This document shows positions 12,901 through 23,778 of a stretch of 64,000 nt of DNA, piece by piece (position 1 is the first letter of the stretch; every line of letters begins with the position of its first letter). The DNA is from Cherax quadricarinatus (lineage: Eukaryota > Arthropoda > Malacostraca > Decapoda > Parastacidae). The stretch spans positions 36,081,844 through 36,145,843 of the forward strand of contig NC_091298.1 of assembly GCF_038502225.1 (NCBI RefSeq). The letters run 5' to 3'. The notes beneath the pieces were generated by a model. It did no database searches, was not told where the DNA came from, and was given only the letters and a program-made list of their open reading frames with translations. A program made the translations under genes and the position numbers.

Positions 12901-14505
12901 ATTACCCAGTAATAACACTGCATCTTTCATGGGGAATCCTTTTGAGACACCTACAGTCAAGTACCCAGTGTAATATTTGCACTGTACATAAATTTTATGC
13001 AAAGGAACAGAATATATAGCTCCTCCATATGCTTCCAATAAAACAGAGGAATTCAAAGAAGTATTCTCTGAAAGGGGTAATATTCCCTCTCTTACAAGTG
13101 AGCAATATGCTCCAGTATCTCTAAAGGTCTTTACCTTAGTTGTTTCTGAGTTTTCCTGAAGGGAAATAAGACTTTTGCAATAATAAGGGGCCATACCTTT
13201 TTCTACTTCTCTAGGGGACATGTTACTAGGGATATTAGAGATTTTCCCAATAGGTTGGGGTTTATGGGGGCAGTTGGAACTGATGTGACCTACTTTATTG
13301 CACCTGAAGCAGACGACAGGCTTGCCCTTTACTCCCTGTTGACGTTGCAAATGGTGTCGTTCTGGCTGGTGTCTCTCTGGATACTGTTGTCGAGATGCAC
13401 CATGAGTAGTTTGCCTCTCCGCAGGTGGACCATATGTTGAGAAGCGTGGCTCACCAGGTGACTTGGTTGGCTGACGTAGACGTTCTCCCTCCGGCTGGCA
13501 CTTCATTCTCCAAGGTTGACGATCTCTGCTCATGCCAGGCTGTTGAAAAGAGAGACGGGACCGCTCGGACAAGGAGCGGTTAGTTTCGAAGGTATCAGCC
13601 AACCTGGCTGCCTCCAATGCAGTGGTTAAGTCACGATCCTGCAGAAAGACTCGAACCTCTGGTCCCACAGACTCCAGCAGGTTATCAATCAGAATAAGCT
13701 GCACCAGCTCCTCAAAGGTAGAGACACCACTTGCTTTATACCAGCTGGTAAAAGCTTTGGTTTGCTGTCTCACAAAGTCCACTAGGGATTGACCAAGCTG
13801 TCGTCTGCCCAATTTAAAACTTTTGCGGTATTTGGCTGGGATACATGTATATGCTCCCAACACTGTGGTCTTCACTACTTGATAATCAGAAAATTCAGCG
13901 TCATTTAATACTGACGTAAATTCTTGTGCCTTACCCGATAATGCTGTATGAACCAACGATGCCCAATGCTGTTCCGGCCACCTCAAGGCTCGAGCCTGAT
14001 TTTCGAAGCTTTCGAAAAATTGCTCTGGTTCGGCCTCATTGAAGCGGGGAACAAACTGTACTGCTTTCTGTAAACTAAAATTATTTACAGAATGCGAAAA
14101 CTGCCTCCTTTCTCTTTCCCTATCAAATTCTTCCCTTGCGAATGCTCTCTGTTCCCTAGTTTGCTCAAGATTGATTTTTGCCAGCTCAAGTGCCAACGAC
14201 GCTGATTCACCCTGAGACAACCCAGCTGCACTATACTGACCATTTTGCTCCGTAGGTGTATCATCTTCCTCCTGCGAGAACATAGTAGTTTTTGCCCCAG
14301 CTCCCGTAGAGGGAGGAGTCTGATGTGCCATCTCTTCTTCTATAAGTTTGTCAGCAATCAGTGAACGCAGTTGCGCAGCTGTGAGAGTGCGTTTGTATGT
14401 AATGCCAATGGAACGAGCAATTTGCCAACAACGCTGTAGGGACAATTTAGGTAGGTTATGCAAAGTATATGCCGACACCAGACGTCTGACTCGTCTAGGT
14501 GGCAT
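9907..14505 (-). CDS. Gag-PR-INT-RT-RNase H polyprotein (1532 aa), Gmr1-like order
   Basis: A single frame encodes everything needed for reverse transcription and integration. Residues 1-60 resemble a SAP-like segment, 140-320 a Gag region, and 399-412 a CCHC knuckle (C399, C402, H407, C412). The protease has the active-site triplet D463-T-G. Integrase follows: HHCC finger H694, H701, C731, C734; catalytic D765, D824, E860 with 35 residues between the last two (DD35E); and a GPY/F-like module at 992-1009. Reverse transcriptase comes after integrase, with D1207 and the YLDD box at 1267-1270, then RNase H with D1416, E1455/E1457, D1484 and D1527 near the C terminus. Ordinary Ty3/gypsy elements have RT-RNase H before integrase; the reverse order is known from Gmr1-type elements. 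There is no frameshift between gag and pol. The start is the first Met after the 5' untranslated region. All catalytic residues are present, so the protein is probably functional. Confidence 0.95.
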   Translation of the reverse strand: MPPRRVRRLVSAYTLHNLPKLSLQRCWQIARSIGITYKRTLTAAQLRSLIADKLIEEEMAHQTPPSTGAGAKTTMFSQEEDDTPTEQNGQYSAAGLSQGESASLALELAKINLEQTREQRAFAREEFDRERERRQFSHSVNNFSLQKAVQFVPRFNEAEPEQFFESFENQARALRWPEQHWASLVHTALSGKAQEFTSVLNDAEFSDYQVVKTTVLGAYTCIPAKYRKSFKLGRRQLGQSLVDFVRQQTKAFTSWYKASGVSTFEELVQLILIDNLLESVGPEVRVFLQDRDLTTALEAARLADTFETNRSLSERSRLSFQQPGMSRDRQPWRMKCQPEGERLRQPTKSPGEPRFSTYGPPAERQTTHGASRQQYPERHQPERHHLQRQQGVKGKPVVCFRCNKVGHISSNCPHKPQPIGKISNIPSNMSPREVEKGMAPYYCKSLISLQENSETTKVKTFRDTGAYCSLVREGILPLSENTSLNSSVLLEAYGGAIYSVPLHKIYVQCKYYTGYLTVGVSKGFPMKDAVLLLGNNITTVSSCPEPIMINSSPVLAITRATSQGLSGENVDLSLDDSDLGIATLFYEENWPEPRRSSEQTPIKPSYSQVAGLPDVSVSMPEGLSFREEQRKDPSLKFAFEAAMGKSSLGHPVKYEVKNDYLICTETGKEIEGRQLFNRLVVPTKYRPHILNIAHNTSLGGHLGITKTLYRITKEFYWPKLKKDVKNHIRCCRECQQVGKPGHSIKPAPLQPIPADGEPFADLIIDCVGPLPRSKSGNQYLFTIMDKVTRYPEAIPMRSINTKAILKALTKFISCFGIPKTIQSDQGTNFTAKAFREVLTRLGIIHNLSTAYHPQSQGALERFHQTLKTMMRSFCMHFPTDWDESLPLLLFSVRETVQESTGYSPFELIFGHNVRGPLRVLKEGWMGEDVSSTLYNPSSRLQVARQLAKANLKTAQSKMKQRYDRSAQFRSFHPGDKVLVQEPIPGHTLKARFTGPMQIVSRLSDVNYVVAPIDKTSKFKTYHINQLKYFHTPDKVPVMTLSSTSEDNSDSLHSISEINIKLSNSVLLKDPSPLMERLSETQATNLTELLQSYPNIFSDVPKKCTLGYHDVDVGNSKPIKLSPYRANPEKQRLLQQEVEFLLKHGLVEESSSPWASPCILVKKADGGFRMCTDYRKVNEVTITDAYPLPRLDDVIDFVGKATFVSKLDLLKGYYQVPLTDKAKEISAFVIPGGHYQYTVTPFGMKNSPSSFQKLIHQAIKGLEGTAAYLDDIVVVSDTWDQHLLRLKALFETFKSSHLTVNLSKSSFGQATVTFLGHEVGSGKVAPKLAKVLSIKDYPVPHDRKSLQRFLGMIGFYRRFCKNFSDIVAPLTSLTSHKVPFNWTSDCNTAFNKAKRLLCTAPILLSPDFSKPFSLQVDACESGVGAVLLQIGNKELQPVAYFSAKFQPHQRAYSTIEKEALALVLALEHFDVYVGQTSQVVTVYSDHNPLVYLQAMKNHNTRLMRWTLRLQPYNLSIKYIAGKENMLADSLSRV

Positions 14506-14807
14506 AAGTTATTCGCTATGCACAGTACGATTGCAGAATACCCCAACGTAACACGTTAATTTGCAGAACACGCTTAGCTATGCACAATACGATTGCAGAA
14601 TACGCATACAAGCAAAGCTGACTGCAAAATTCTCCACACCGAACAGGCTAGTAACAACTGACACGCAAAATTGTAAAGCAATGCCAGACAGCTACACTGT
14701 TCTAGAAGATTGACGGTAGCGAAGCGAGCACAATGATCCTGCTACGAGCTTCACCCTAAGCTCAACCGTTTCTCTAAGTCCAGCTCAACTCTCGGACAGG
14801 CTACCCA
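14506..14807 (-). other. 5' untranslated region of the gypsy-type element, with 62-bp sub-repeats and primer-binding area
   Basis: It contains two copies of a sub-repeat with the word tatgcacagtacgattgcag, spaced about 62 bp. The related element at 32950-33120 has three. Next to the 5' LTR, the minus strand reads TGGGTAGCCTGTCC after two bases, the expected primer-binding position. I could not match it to a tRNA. Confidence 0.6.
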
Positions 14808-15232
14808 TATTACAACCCAGGATCCAAATGGCCTGTTACCCCGGGTGTAATGGGAGCAAAATAAACACAGTAGAAAAAGTTTAGACTTATATTATCCTTC
14901 ACCAATTTATAACAGCAATATGTACACTATGTACAGAGATAAGTATAGTGCACTCCACGGTAAGCAAAGCAGAAATAGAAGCCACAAGATAGCAGACCGT
15001 GCTTCAACCAGCTCTAGAATGGGAATGACAAGGGCAGACAGGAGAGCGGTACCCACATAACCTCTGCGATTGCCAAAACCATCTTCTTATTGGCTAGAAC
15101 CTGGTCACTAGTTGAACGACGGGGCCCCATCATCAACTCTTAGCAACCTGGTTCGCTGGTTGGGGGAGATAGCCTGTAAATGAGGGTGTGTACATGCGCC
15201 GAATAAAGGTTACGTACTCTTTGCATGCCACA
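14808..15232 (-). repeat. 5' LTR of intact gypsy-type element
   Basis: 425 bp, identical to 9170-9594. It would carry the promoter of the minus-strand transcript. The right edge joins the 30-bp array directly at gtcctcattcac. Confidence 0.93.
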
Positions 15233-18200
15233 GTCCTCATTCACTTCCTCCATACACTCTCCATCCTCATTCACTTCCTCCATACACTCTCCATCCTCAT
15301 TCACTTCCTCCGTACACCTCCATCCTCATTCACTTCCCTCATACTCTCTCCATCATCATTCACTTCCTCCATACACTCTCCATCCTCATTCACTTTCTCC
15401 ATTCACCTCCAACCTCATTCACTATCTCCATACACTCTTCATCATCATTCACTTCCTCCATACACTCTCCATCCTCATTCACTTCCTCCATACACTCTCC
15501 ATCCTCATTCACTTCCTCCATACACTCTCCATCCTCATTCACTTCCTCCGTACACCTCCATCCTCATTCACTTCCCTCATACTCTCTCCATCATCATTCA
15601 CTTCCTCCATACACTCTCCATCCTCATTCACTTTCTCCATTCACCTCCAACCTCATTCACTATCTCCATACACTCTCCATCATCATTCACTTCCTCCATA
15701 CACTCCCCATCCTCTTTCACTTCCTTAATACACTCTGCATTGTCATTCACTTCCTCCATACACTCTCCATCATCATTCACTTCCTCCATACACTCTCCAT
15801 CATCATTCACTTCCTCCATACACCTCCATCCTCATTCACTTATTTTTTACGCCCTCCTCCCTCATTCACTTCCTCCATACACCGCCCATCATCATTCACT
15901 TCCTCCATTCTCTCTCCATCCACTTTCACTTCCTTCATACACTCTACATCATCATTCACTTGCACTATGCACCTCCATAGTCATTCACTTCCTCCATACA
16001 CCCTCCTTCCTCATTCACTTCCTCAATGCACGCTCCATGCTCATTCACTTCCTCCGTGCACCCTACATGCTCATTAACTTCCTGCACACACTCTCCATCC
16101 TCATTTAATTCCTCCATACACCTCCATCCTCATTCACTTCCCTATACACCCTCTATCCTCATTCACTTACTCCATACACTCTCCATCCTCATTCATTTCC
16201 TCCAAACACTCTACATCCTCATTCATTCCTCCATGCACTCTCCACCCTCATTCACTTCCTCCATGCACCCTCCACCCTCATTCCCTTCCTCCATGAACTC
16301 TCCATCCTCATTCACTTCCTCCATACACTGTCCATCCTCATTCACTTCCTCCAAACACCTCCATCCTCATTCACTTCTCTCATACTCTCTCCATCATCAT
16401 TCGCTTCCTCCATACACTATCCATCCTCATTCACTTCCTCCATACACCTCCAACCTCATTCACTATCTCCATACACCTTACTTCCTCATTCTCTTCCTCC
16501 ATACACCCTCCATCTTCATTCACTTCCTCCATACACATTCACTTCCTCCATACACCATCCTTCCTCATTCACTTCCTCCATACACTCTCCATCCTCATTC
16601 ACTTCCTCCATACATCTCCATCCTCATTAACTATCTCCATTCACTCGCCATCATCTTTCACTTCCTCCATACACATTCCTTCCTCATTCACTTCCTCTAT
16701 ACACACTCCATCCTCATTCGCTTCCTCCATACACCTCTATCCTCATTTACTTCCTCCATACACTCTCCCTCATCATTTACTTCCTCCATACACTCTCCAT
16801 CATCATTCATTTCCTCCATACACTCTCCATCATCATTCACTTCTTCCATACACTCTCCATCATCATTCACTTCCTCGATACATCTCCATCCTCATTCATT
16901 TCCTCCATACACTCTCCATCCTCATTCACTTCCTCCATACACTCTCCATCATCATTCACTTCCTCGATACATCTCCATCCTTATTCACTTCCTCCATACA
17001 CTCACCATCCTCATTCACTTCCTCCATACACTCTCCGTCATCATTCACTTCCTCGATACACTCTCCATCCTCATTCACTTCCTCCATACACCCTCCTTCC
17101 TCATTCACTTCCTCCATACACCCTCCTTCCTCATTCACTTCCTCCATACACTCTCCATCATAATTCACTTTCTCCAAACACCTCCATCCTCATTCACATC
17201 CTGCATACACCCTCCTTCCTCATTCACTTCCTCCATACATCCTCCATCATCATTCACTTCCTTCATACACTCTCCATCCTTATTAAATTCCTCCATACAC
17301 CTCCATCCTCATTCACTATCTCCATACACTCTGCATCTTTTTTCACTTCCTCCATTCACCCTCCTTCCTCATTCACTTCCTCCGTAGACTCTCCATCATC
17401 ATTCACTTCCTCCATATACTCTCCTTCGCCATTCTCTTCCTCCAAACGCCCTCCTTCCTCATTCCCTTCCTCCACACACCCTCCATTCTAATTCACTTCC
17501 TTAATACACTCTACATCCTCATTCACTTCCTCCATACACCTCCATCCTCATTCGCTTACCCCATACACCCTCCTCCCTCATTCACTTCCTCCTTACACCT
17601 TCCATCATCATTCACTTCCTCCATACACTCTCCTTCCTCATTCACTTCCTCCATACACTATACATCCTCATTCAATTCCTCCATACACCCTCCATCCTCA
17701 TTCCCTTCCTTCGTTCACCCTACATGCTCATTCACTTCCTTCACACACTCTCCATCCTCTTTCACTTCCTCAAAACACCTCCATCCTCACTTAATTCCTC
17801 CATGCACGTCCACCCTCATTCACTTCCTCCATACACCCCCATCCTCATTCACTTCCTCCATAAACCATACTTCATCATTCACTTCCTCCATACGCCCTCC
17901 ATCCTCATTCACTTCCTCCATACACCCTAAATCATCATTCACTTCCTCAATACACCCTCCTTCCTCATTCACTTCCTCCATACACTCTCCATCCTTATTC
18001 ACTTTTTCCATACACTCCCCATCCTCTTTCACTTCCTCCATACACTCTCCATCGTCATTCACTTCCTCCATACACCCTTCGTCCTCATTCACTTCGTCCA
18101 TACACTCTCCATCCTCATTCACTTCCTCCATTCACTCTCAGTCCTCATTCACTTCCTCCGTACACCTCCATCCTCATTCACTTCCTCCATACACTCTCCA

Positions 18201-21109
18201 TCGTCATTCACTTCCTCCATACACCCTTCGTCCTCATTCACTTCGTCCATACACTCTTCATCCTCATTCACTTCCTCCATTCACTCTCCATCCACATTCA
18301 CTTCCTCCATACACCCTCCTTCATCATTCACTTCCTCCATGCACCCTCCATCCTCATTCACATCCTCCGTGCACCCTACATGCTCATTCACTTCCTGCAC
18401 ACACTCTCCATTCTCATTCACTTCCTGCAAACTCCTCCATCCTCATTTAATTCCTACATACACCTCCATCCTCGTTCACTTACTCAATAAACCCTCTATC
18501 CTCATTCACTTCCTCATTACACTCTCTATCCTCATTCACTTCCTCCATACACTCTCCATCCTCATTCATTTCCTCCAAACACTCTACATCCTCATTCATT
18601 CCTCCATACACTCTCCACCCTCATTCGCTTCCTCCATGCACCCTCCGTCCTCATTCCCTTCCTCCATGCACTCTCCATCCTCATTCACTTCTTCCATGCA
18701 CTGTCCATCGTCATTCACTTCCTCCATTCACCTCCAACCTCATTCACTATCTCCATACACTCTTCATCATCATTCACTTCCTCCATACGCTCTCCATCCT
18801 CATTCACTTCCTCCATACACCTTCATCCTCATTCACTATCTCCATACACTCCCCATCATCATACACTTTCTCCAAACACCTCCATCCTCATTCCTGTATA
18901 CACCCTACTTCCTCGTTCACTTCCTCCATACACCCTCCATCATCATTCACTTCCTCCATACACTCTCCATTCTCATTCACTTCCTCCATACACCCTCCTT
19001 CCTCATTCACTTCCTCCATACATCTCCATCCTCATTAACTATCTCCATACACTCGCCATCATCTTTCTCTTCCTCCATACACATTCCTTCCTCATTCACT
19101 TCCTCCATACACTCTCCATCATCATTAACTTCCTCTATACGCTGTCCATCCTCATTCACTTGCTCCATACACCTCTATCCTCATTTACTTCCTTTATACA
19201 CCTCTATCCTCATTCACTTCCTCTATACACTCTCCCTCATCATTTACTTCCTCCATACACTCTCCATCCTCTTTCATTTCCTCCATGCACTCTCCATCAT
19301 CATTCACTTCCTCCATACACTCTCCATCCTCATTCCCTCCCCCGATACATCTCCATTCTCATTCACTTCCTCCATACACTCTCCATCTTCATTCACTTCC
19401 TCCATACACTCTCCATCATCATTCACTTCCTCGATACATCTCAATCGTCATTCACTTCCTCCATACACTCTCCATCCTCATTCCCTTCCTCCATACACTC
19501 TCCATCATCATTCACTTCCTCGATACATCTCCATCCTCATTCACTTCCTCCATACACTCTCAATCCTCATTCACTTCCTCCATACACTCTCCATTATCAT
19601 TCACTTCCTCGATACACTCTCCATCCTCATTCACTATCTCCATACACTCTTCATTATCATTCACTTCCTCCATACACCCTCCTTCCTCATTCACTTCCTC
19701 CATACACTCTCCATCATCATTCACTTCCTCGATACATCTCCATCCTCATTCACATCCTCCATACACCCTCCTTCCTCATTCACTTCCTCCATACACTCTC
19801 CATCCTCTTTCACTTCCTCCATACACCTCTATCCTCATTCACTATCTCCATGCACTCTCCATCATTTTTCACATCCTCCAGTCACCCTCCTTCCTCATTC
19901 ACTTCCTCCATACACTCTCCATCATCATTCACTTCCTCCATACACTCTCCATCGTTATTCACTTCCTCCAAACGCTCTCCTTCCTCATTCACTTCCTCCA
20001 CACACCCTAAATTCTCATTCACTTTCTTAATACACTCTCCATCCTCATTCACTTGCTCAATCCACCTCCATCCTCATTTACTTCCTCCATACACCTCCAT
20101 CCTCATTCGCTTCCTCTATTCACTCTTCTTCCTCATTCACTTCCTCGATACACCTCTATCCTCATTCACTTTCTCCATACACTCTCTATCATCATTCACT
20201 TCCTCCATACACTCTCCTTCCTCATTAATTTCCTCCATACAATCTCCATCGTTACTCACTTCCTCAGTACACCCTCCATCATCATTCACTTCTTCCATAC
20301 ACCCTCCATCATCATTCACTTCCTCCGTACACCTCCATCCTCATTCACTTCCTCCATACACCCTCCTTCCTCATTCACTTCCTCCATGCACCCTCCATCC
20401 TCATTCACTTCCTCCATATACTCTCCATCCTCATTCACTTCCTCCATACACCTCCATTCTCCTTCACCTCCTCCATACACCCTTTATCATCATTCACTTC
20501 CTCCACACACCTCCATCCTCATTCACTTCCTCCATACACTCTCCATCCTCATTCACTTCCTCCATACACCTTCCATCGTCATTCACTTCATACATCCTCC
20601 ATCATCATTCACTCCCTTCATGCACCCTCCATCATCATTCACTTCCTCCATACACCCTTTATCATCATTTAATTCCTCCATGCACTCTCCATCTTCATTC
20701 ACTTCCTCCATACACCCTCCATCCTCATTCACTTCCTCCATATACCCTCCATCATCATTCACTTCCTACATACACTCTCCATCCTCATTCACTTCCTCCA
20801 TACACCCTCCATCCTCATTCACTTCCTCCAAACATCCTCCATCCTCATTCACTTTCTCCATACACCCTCCATCCTCATTATCTTCCTCCATACACTCTCC
20901 ATCCTCATTCAATTTTTCCATGCACTCTCCATCCTTATTCACTTCCTCCATACACCCTCCATCCTCATTCACTTCCTCCATACACCCTCCATCCTTATTT
21001 ACTTCCTCCATACACACTCCATCCTCATTCACTTCCTCCATACACCCTCCATCCTTATTTACTTCCTCCATACACACTCCATCCTCATTCACTTCCTCCA
21101 TACACCCTC
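15233..21109. repeat. 30-bp minisatellite array, segment 3
   Basis: Continuation of the 30-bp family, with many 29-bp units that shift the frame. Local duplications occur: 15291-15425 recurs at 15531-15665 (240 bp, 8 units). The block 17830-18830 resembles 8040-9100. The many open frames here are periodic artefacts. Confidence 0.95.
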
Positions 21110-21532
21110 TATTACAACCCAGGAGTCCCAAAGGCCTGTTATCCTGGGTGTAAAGGGAGCAAAGTAAACACAACAGAAAAGCTTTTGACTTTCATTATCC
21201 TTCACCTATTTAGAACAGAAGTACACAATATGCATGTACACCAGTAGGTATTAATGCACTCCAAAGTAAGCAAGGCAGAATAGAAGCCACTAGAGAGCAG
21301 ATCGTGCTTCAACCAGCTCTAGAATGGGAATGACAAGGGCAGGTGAGTGGTACCCACATCACCTCTGCGATTGTCAAAACCATCTTCTCTCTGGCTGGAA
21401 CCTGGGTACTGATTGAACGGCGGTGCCCCATCGTCAACCCTCAGTCCCTGGTTCGCTGGTTGGGGGAGATAGCCTGTAAATGAGTGTGTGTACATGCACC
21501 GAATAACGGTTACATACTCTTTGCATGCCACA
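21110..21532 (-). repeat. 3' LTR of older gypsy-type element
   Basis: Starts tattacaaccc and ends gcatgccaca on the plus strand, like the intact copy, with diverged interior. A polypurine tract (minus strand ggggtaggggtg) lies at 21533-21545. Confidence 0.88.
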
Positions 21533-21860
21533 CCCCTACCCCGAGAAGGATCAGGATTAGGCTCCCACCTCCCAGTGGTAACCGTGCCGCCATGTTACCA
21601 AATAATGGGACCGCCTTTCCTCTAAAATGTCCAACTCTTAGATAGAGCTCAACTTTTCTCGTGACAAAAAGCGAAGCCCTAAACTTAGAGCGAGACAGCA
21701 AACGGTCGGGCTAACATAGGTCCAAGACACTGCGGACGGTAGCCCGCATCCCCTCACTAAAAAAAAAAAAAAAACCCACACCAGGGGATAAAAAAAAGAG
21801 CTTGAAAGGGGTCACCACAATTAACCTAACATCCTAACCTAATATATAATTATTATATTG

Positions 21861-23765
21861 TTAGACTCTAGATAAATAGTCTGCAAACATATTTTCTTTG
21901 CCGGCAATGTGTAAGATTTTGATGGAATAGGGTTGCAGTCGAAGACTCCATCTCGTGAGCCTCGTATTGTGGTTCTTCATGGCTTGGAGATATACTAGAG
22001 GATTGTGGTCACTATAGACAGTGACCACCTGCGAAGTCTGGCACACGTAAACATCGAAGTGCTCCAAAGTCAGTACCATCGCGAGGGCTTCTTTTTCAAT
22101 GGTAGAGTAAGCCCTCTGATGCGGGTGGAACTTGGCAAAGAAGAAGGCTACAGGCTGCAACTCTTCGTCCCCCTTTTGCAACAGTACTGCCCAACCGCAG
22201 ACTGACAAGCATCAACCTGTAATGAGAAAGGTTTGGAGAAGTCTGGAGTACACAATAATCTTTTTCCTTTATCAAAAGCACCTTGACATTCTGGGGTCCA
22301 ATTAAAGGGAACTTTGTGACTGGTAAGAGAGGTAAGGGGGGCTACAATATATCAAAAATTCTTACAGAATCTTCTGTAAAATCCTATCATGCCTAGGAAG
22401 CGTTGAGAGATTTCTTATCATGTGGAACTGGATAATCTTTAATGGCAAGAACTTTAGCAAATTTAGGAGCAACTTTACCACTACCTACTTCATGGCCTAG
22501 AAAAGTAGCAGTAGCCTGGCCAAAGGAAGACTTAGATAAATTAACAGTTAAATGGGAACTTTGAAAGGTCTCAAAAAGAGCCTTAAGTCTAAATAGGTGT
22601 TGATCCCAAGTATCAGACACCACAACAATATCATCCAGGTATGCTGCCGTGCCTTCAAGTCCTTTAATAGCGTGATGGATACGTTTCTGGAATGAAGAGG
22701 GGAAATTTTTCATTCCAAAGCGGGTAACTGTATATTGATAATGACCTCCTGGAATTACGAAGGCAGAGATTTCCTTCGCCTTATCCGTCAAAGGTACCTG
22801 ATAGTAACCTTTAAGTAGACTGTACACATACGAAACCCTCCATCAGCTTTTTTAACAAAGATGCACGGTAAAGCCCATTGACTAGATGACTCCTCCACTA
22901 ACCCATGCTCTAACAGAAATTCTAATTCCTGCTGAAATAGGTTCTGCTTTTCAGGATTAGCTCTGTAGGGGGAGAGTTTAATAGGTTTAGAGTTCCCCCA
23001 CATCTACGTCATGATAATCTAACTTACATTTTTTCGGCACATCCGAGAAAATATCAGGGTATGACTGAAGAAGCGCAGTTAACTTGTTGCCTGAGTTTCA
23101 GACAGCCCCACCATTAAAAGGCTAGGGTCTTTGAGGAGGACAGAGTTTGGAAGTTTGATATTAATTTTAGAAATAGAGTGCAAAGAGTCAGAGTCGTCCT
23201 CAGAGGTAGAGGACAGAGTCATTACTGGGACTTTATCTAGTGTATGGAAAGGTTTTAATTGATTAATGTGGTAAGTTTTAGTTTTTGAGGTCTTGTCAAG
23301 GGGAGCTACCACATAATTTACATCAGATAATTTACTTACAATTTGCATAGGTCCCGTAAATCTAGCTTTCAAGGTGTTGGCAGGTATAGGTTCCTGCACC
23401 AACACCTTGTCTCCTGGATGGAAGGAGCGGAATTGTGCATTTCTGTCATACCTTGTAGAGTGTTGAGCTAACGTCTTCTCCCATCCATCCTTCTTTGAGC
23501 ACCCGAAGAGGACCTCGTACATTGTGCCCAAAGATCAGCTCAAACGGACTATACCCAGTAGACTCCTGCACCGTTTCTCTTATTGAAAGCAGCAACAAAG
23601 GTAGTGATTCATCCCAGTCTGTAGGAAAACGCATGCAAAAAGTTCTCATCATGGTTTTCAACGTTTGATGGAATCTTTCCAAGGCGCCTTGGGACTGAGG
23701 ATGATAGGTAGTGGATAAGTTGTGGATTATCCCTAACCTAGTTAATGCTTCCCTAAATGCTTTGG
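21861..23765 (-). pseudogene. RNase H, RT and C-terminal integrase part of broken gypsy polyprotein
   Basis: Minus-strand fragments in different frames are recognisable by alignment to the intact copy. RNase H (about 21861-22281) keeps the YSDHNPL box and the C-terminal end. RT (22393-23003) keeps AAYLDDIVVV but has lost about 130 bp that hold the first catalytic Asp region. The GPY/F-like module is at about 23079-23530. The end of integrase (23446-23765) has the HPQSQG region just at the edge. Several frameshifts break continuity. The integrase is cut at 23778 by the Penelope-like insertion and resumes at 25155. Confidence 0.85.
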
Positions 23766-23778
23766 CAGTGAAGTTAGT

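Larger units (their letters stand above)
9170..15232 (-). mobile_element. Intact Ty3/gypsy-type LTR retrotransposon with INT upstream of RT (Gmr1-like order)
   Basis: Two LTRs of 425 bp (9170-9594 and 14808-15232) enclose one long minus-strand polyprotein frame. The LTRs are identical over their whole length by eye, and the frame is uninterrupted, so the insertion is recent. In the minus orientation the LTR begins TGTGGCATGC, preceded by a G-rich polypurine tract. I see no clean target duplication: left flank ctccc, right flank gtcct. This may reflect later rearrangement of the array. The domain order (Gag, protease, integrase, RT, RNase H) differs from ordinary gypsy elements and is described under the coding sequence. 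Confidence 0.95.

Noticed and set aside
9907..14505. Chimeric joining of two gypsy elements explaining the INT-RT order
   Set aside because: The older, independently inserted copy has the same order, and the frame is continuous across all domains.
15188..21247. Frames up to 695 codons in the third array segment
   Set aside because: Periodic repeat frames, several of them overlapping; one even runs through the LTR border.
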